Origin: Elusimicrobiota bacterium
GTDB taxonomy: Bacteria; Elusimicrobiota; Elusimicrobia; UBA1565; UBA9628
Assembly: GCA_027406905.1 (NCBI GenBank)
Contig: DAHZHT010000001.1
Coordinates: forward strand, 62,001 to 126,000
Length of the DNA stretch: 64,000 nucleotides
Direction: 5' to 3'
Shown here: piece after piece, positions 15,001-21,000 of the stretch
How positions within the stretch are numbered: position 1 is the stretch's first letter
Layout of the letters: the number at the start of each line of letters is the position of its first letter
The notes under the pieces: generated by a model
What the model was told of the DNA's origin: nothing
Seen by the model: the letters and a program-made list of their open reading frames with translations, nothing else
The model's database searches: none
Made by a program: the position numbers and the translations under genes

Positions 15001-18000
15001 ATGGGACGACCTATCATGATTTCGTTCCGACGGACGCCGGGGTCTATAACGATATGCAGGTCACAGATAAAGTGGTTGAAGCCCTGCATGTATCCGCGAC
15101 CGATTTTGCCGCCATTCCTCCCATTTGGGGAGAGACCGACGACGGCTCCCGGACCGATCTTTATACCACAAATCCCATTGACCGCTCGACCGGGGATATC
15201 TATACCGCAGGAGTCGTGGTTTTGCCGACTGATCTGGCTCCGCAAAATCCGCTTCCCACTTCAAAACAGCAGGCGGGAGTGACCTTAACAACGCTTGCCC
15301 AGGGAGATGGAACGACTCCCCAAAGCCCGAGCCCGGTTCCGATGATTCGCCTGGGTCTTTCCATTGATCCCGGCGGCGTTCCAAGCCTCGCGGCGCAACT
15401 TTCCGAGATGAACGTGTTCGCCAATCCCGCCGGAAACCTCAACAACGATCATATTACGCAGGTTGGGTTTTATCAGGATACCGATAAAACCGGAGTTTTC
15501 GACCCGGTCAATGATCTCCTAATTGCCAGCGGCACCTACGACGCAACGGTCAATGGCTGGCATTTTGGAGATCCCGCCTTTAGCGAGATTCCCATGGATC
15601 AGTCTCAACCCGCCGCGACCACTTTGACGGCGGCCGAGCAGTATTTCTTTGTCACCATTCGTATTGCCTCTTCCGGATATACCACCGGCGAACTCCCGGC
15701 CTCTTTTGGAATGGACATCGTCGGGCCCTCCGATATTATTTTGACTTCGACTAGCACCGTCGGTATGGCCATCAATAATTTCCCGATTTATACGACGACT
15801 TCGACCGTTTTGCCGGGAGAGCCCGATATTTTCGTTCAAGGACAATCCATTAACGCCTATTGGCAGCCTTCGGGCGCTCCATCGCCGTCGACATTCACCT
15901 ATGTCAACCAGGGCGTTCAAAATGTCGGCGTTCTTGCCCTTCAAATGTGGACCAACCTTTACACCGGGGTGGTCAACACGATTTTCATCAACAACGCCGG
16001 GCTTGATTCCGATGTCAATGGAGTCAATCTTTATCTCTGCACTAACGCCAGTTTGCAGCCGATTAATCCTTGCCCCGGCTTTGCCCCGGCAGTCGATCTC
16101 TTGGTAGCTTCCGCGACCTTTGTCAGCGGATCGGCCCAGCTTAACATCAGCGATCCTTCCGGGGTGGCCGGAACCATCGGAACCTCGACCAATACTTATT
16201 TTGTCGCCTATAATATTTCTCCGACGGCGGCTAACGGGGATTCCGAAGGGGCCAATATCACCAACGGTTCGGTGATCGCGCCTTCGGGAGCGGGGCTGGT
16301 CCAGTCATTTAGCCAAATCGTTTCGGCCACCGCTACAATCTCAGCGACCCCCAACGTCGTCAATTTGACCGCAGTCAACGCCGCCGGCGGGCCTTCTGGC
16401 AACATCGAACCTATTTCCGCCAGCGCGGTCCAAAATTCGACGAATGTCCCAGTGGTTAAATTTACCGTTCAAACCTATTCCGGCTCCGCCGCCTGGACCG
16501 GGCTTAAACTCGATCGCTGGCTGCCGTCAACGATGCTAAGCGGCAACGGACAATATAACGCTTCGGAGGCGATGGTCAATAAAGCTTCCGATATCACCAA
16601 TATCCGCATTTGGCTGGATGTTCCTAATACCGGGCTCTTTAGCTCGACTTCCGACGTTATTGTCAGTCCCGTGTCTATCACTCATGTTTTTCCGACGACG
16701 ACTTTAAATCAAAATTTGGGAGCGACTGACACAAGCCCTGAGACTATCGCGGTGGCCGACGCTTCCGCCATGTATTCCTTGGACAACCCCTTCGCCAATT
16801 CCCAATCCAATGATCCAAACCCCGTTACCGGACAGACCTTTGAACGTTTGGTCATCAACGATGCCCAGACAAGTGAACTCGCAAAAGAAGTGGTGTATTG
16901 TTATGGGGTTAACTTCTCGACTTCCGTTTTCACCAATTGTTACCGCGCTCAAGAGGGGACTTCTGAAATGGCTTTCTCGTCGGGGACCATTGTTTCCGGC
17001 CCGGTTCGCATTCCGATTCAAGGAACCTTGGGGACCGGAAACCAGGCCCTTTCTCCCAGCGCTCAAAATTTCTTCGTGACCTATGATCTCAGTCCTTTCG
17101 CGACGGTTTCCAGCCAAGCCTATGTGGGCGCGATTATTCCGTCTGTCAGCACGGTGAGCTTTATCGATCTTAACGATTCTTCTGGAGGAGAAATCGCGCT
17201 TAACGATCCAACGGTTAATCTTTCGACGGTTTCACTGCCCGGTTGTTTGGGGCCCGGGACCAACGGAACCATTTATGAGCCCAATCCCTACGATTCCCTA
17301 ATTTTACCGAGTACCAATTACTTTCAGATCGCCGCGCCTAAAACGGTGTGTCCGACGGAATGGGGAATCGCTCCTATCGGAGAAACTTCAATTGTCAGAC
17401 TCCAGCAAGTTCTCCATTATCCGGATTTAGTGGACGTCATCGCGACCGACACTATTGACGGAAACATTAGCGGGTCTCCGTCCTTGGCTTTCCAGGCTAA
17501 TTCCGAGTCCTTTGCGCAGCAAAATTCGACCGTCGCGATCGCCGAGATGAACCTCAATACCTTTATTTCCGATGGCCAATTGCGTTGGATGGTCGTTTTT
17601 GCGACCGGGTCGGCCACCTCCGGAGGCGTCGTTACTCCCGATGTAGACATGGTTTCGGTTTGGTATGACAAAAACGGCGATGGGGTGTTGGACCAGGGAG
17701 ATGTTTTGTTGGGAACGGGAACTTTTGGAAATTACGGCGGGCTTCCGCTGGAGGCCCAGGTCAATATGTTTACCCCGATTGAAATCGTTCCCAATGCATA
17801 TGCAACGCAGGCGCAAAGGTATTTCATCGCCTATCATATTACGCCCAACGCTCTCCCCATTAATCCCATTACATTCCAGCCCAGAACCTTGGGCGCGATG
17901 GTTTTGCCTTCGACCGGCACTGTCGGGTCTTTCCCCGAGGGGCAGCCGACTCCACCGGACAATCCCGTTGAAAATTCAATCGTTCTTCCGGATTCATATG

Positions 18001-21000
18001 ACCCGGCGTCTCCGCTTCCTTTCGCCTCTCAATTGCGCCAGATCGTGGCTTCTCCACAAACCTTGACTGTTCAGGCGACGCCATATTTCTCCGATCAATT
18101 TGGAAATTCTTATCCCGCTCCTATTTTGCAAGAGGCGATTGCGCAAGAGGCGGCGGGAACTGTCGACACCAGTTGGGTGATTACTTCGACTGCCGGACTT
18201 CCAACACCGCCGCCGGGAACAACCAGTTATGTCTTAGTCGACCAGGAAATTGTCAGTTATCAAGGTTTAGGCATACTTCTCTCCGGTCCCACCACTGGGC
18301 CGGCTCTGTTGGGAGTAACGCGCGGACTCGTCAACACTTTGCCGGTGGCCCATTCTCCCGGCGCGGTGATTGCCCCGACTTTACAGCAAGGAGTGAGCAA
18401 TGCCGTGGCGCTGAGGCTGGACGTCTGGTCTTCGGGAACACAGATGGAGTGGAACAGCTTGACCTTGGACCGAATCATTCCGACCGGGCTTAACGGACAG
18501 GATTCCGATCTTTTGGATGTCAAGATGTGGGATACTTGCGCCAGCGGCGTTTCTTGCGTGGTCGGAGCTCCCTTTGCCCCAAGCGCGGATTTAAATATCG
18601 GGGAGTCAAGCATGGGATCTCCGGATAATCCAACTGCGGAATCGGCTTTAAGCCTTTCAAATCAGGGGCAGCCCTTCGTCATGATTACGCCCTCAACCAT
18701 TACCTTCTATGTAACGCTGGACGTTTCTCCCTCAGCCCGATTTACCTACCCGACCTTGGCCCCTTATAACGAAGTGACGGGGGTCTTTGCCTCGACCGTC
18801 GCTTTCACAACCTTGCCGGCCGGAAACAGCAATTCAGTCTGCGTCGCTCAAAATGGGGTTTGTACCAGCCAAGCTCAGGTGGCCAGCCCCGCCTTTGTCT
18901 TGGTTCCGACCATCAATACGGTTTCAATTAATCTCGCCCAGCTTTCAGGCCAAACCGTGGTTCAAAATACCGTCGATTATCCGATGTTGCGCCTTCAAAT
19001 GCAGACCAATCAAAATAGCGCGATTATCACGGGTTTGACCTTGCAGCACATTACATCCAACGGCGCCTTGGACTCGGATATCACCGCTATTAAAGTTTGG
19101 AGATCGACTGACGGGGTGGGGGCTTTTGACGCAGCCGATTCGACGGAGACTTCAACCGGGGTCTACCCGAATATGATTTCTTTTGGAAACGACCTCTTTA
19201 GTTCCGGAACCGCCAATATCATTTTGAGAGATCCAATTTTAGTCAGCACGACTCCTTGGTATTATTTCGTGACATATGATTTCTCGCAATTTGCCTCAAT
19301 TGGCAGTTTCGACGGAATCGGGGTCTCTTCCGCCGGAGCGTTTGCCGTCCAGGTGCCTAACGTCGCGGTTTTGGTCGGAAGCCCCACCTTTGTCTCAAAC
19401 CCTTTGACCCAGGTTGAAAAAGTTCAATCGGCTTTGACCTTGGGGGTCAACGACGTGGCGGCCAATATCCCGCCGGTCACGCAGGCGGCCCAAAATGTCG
19501 AATTCTTGGCTTTTAACCTGGTCACCAGCGTGGGCCTCTCTCCATGGAGAAATATTATTTTAGAGCGCGGCGGGGCTTCTCAAAACCCGAATACCCCCTT
19601 GGGCGCCAATACCGACGTCAAGTTTGTCAGGGTCTGGAAAGACCTCAATAATAACGGAATCTTGGATCCCGGGGATCTGGATATTTCGGATGTAACTACC
19701 GCCTTGGGCGTGGCTGTTTCATCGAATACCGGGGTTTTCTATTCAACAGCCGGATATGCTATTGGCTATTCAACTTTTGATTTAGTCGTTATTTCCACCA
19801 ATGGATTTCCGAGGAACAATGTAGGCAACATGGTGGGAGGACAAATCTATGTGGGCGGGGCGGAGCTGATGACCTTTTCTGGTCCTGGGTGTCAGTCTAA
19901 CCCCACTCCCGGAATTGATACGGTGACTGGACACCCGTGTCTTTCCATTTCTTCAAGAGGAAACGCCTTGGGCGCCGGTCCCACGCCTATTCTCTCCTGG
20001 TCGAGCGGAACGGTGGCCGAGAAAGTGGACGTTTTTGATCAACTCAATAATAAAGATGTCGACCACACGGTTTATCTTAACAGCGATCAGCTCATCGCCC
20101 CTACGGCGCAGATGTTCTTTGTCGCATATGACGTCGGCGATGACGCGGTTCCCTCCAACTTAATTGGAGTCAATATTCGCGCGCCCTCTTGGTTTGGCCT
20201 TCCCGATGGAGATCAGATGAGTTCTAATCTCTATCTCAATATCACCAAAAATAATCCGCTGGGGACGGCGACGACGGGGTATCCTTTCGTCGGCTCCATT
20301 GTCGCGATTAGCCCGATTTCATTGTCGGTTTCAGGATTCACGATAGCGCCTGCCGGGGCGGCCCCAGGGCAACAAAACGTCCCTCTTCTCGAACTTCAAC
20401 TCAATACCAACGGCGATTTCACCAATATATCGACGATGAGGATTACTCAGATAGGCGGCCCCACCAGCCCCGCGCCCAATGGAGATTTTTCCAATATGAG
20501 CGTCTGGCTTGATAATGGGAGTGGAGTCTTCTTGCCGCAATATGAACCGGAATTGGGCTCTTTTAATATGGTCAGCGGGTCTTCCATTGCGCTGGTCAAT
20601 CTCAATTATAAAGGGATTCCGTATCTGAGCGTCAGCACGAATACGACGACTCTTTATATCGCCGCGAACATCTCGACTAGCGCGGTAATTGGAAACGCTT
20701 CCGGGGCGTTGTTGGCGAAATTTAGCGATATGCTCTCTGAAAATGGAAGTCCGCTGCCGGTGGAATCGAATCCTTCAGCCGCGCCCCCAATTACATCGGC
20801 TTTGACCACGATTGCGCCCTTGACCGTTCCATCAGTGTGCCTGAGCACTTCCGCAGCACCAGTCATTGTCGTGCGCGCCCAGCCGGGCGTTCCGGCAATA
20901 GCGGTAGGCCAGCCCGCTTTTGCCGAAGTCAATCCCAGCAGCTGCAACAATGGTCAGAATTCGACTAATCCTAGAAATAATATTTGCCGCGATCAAAATG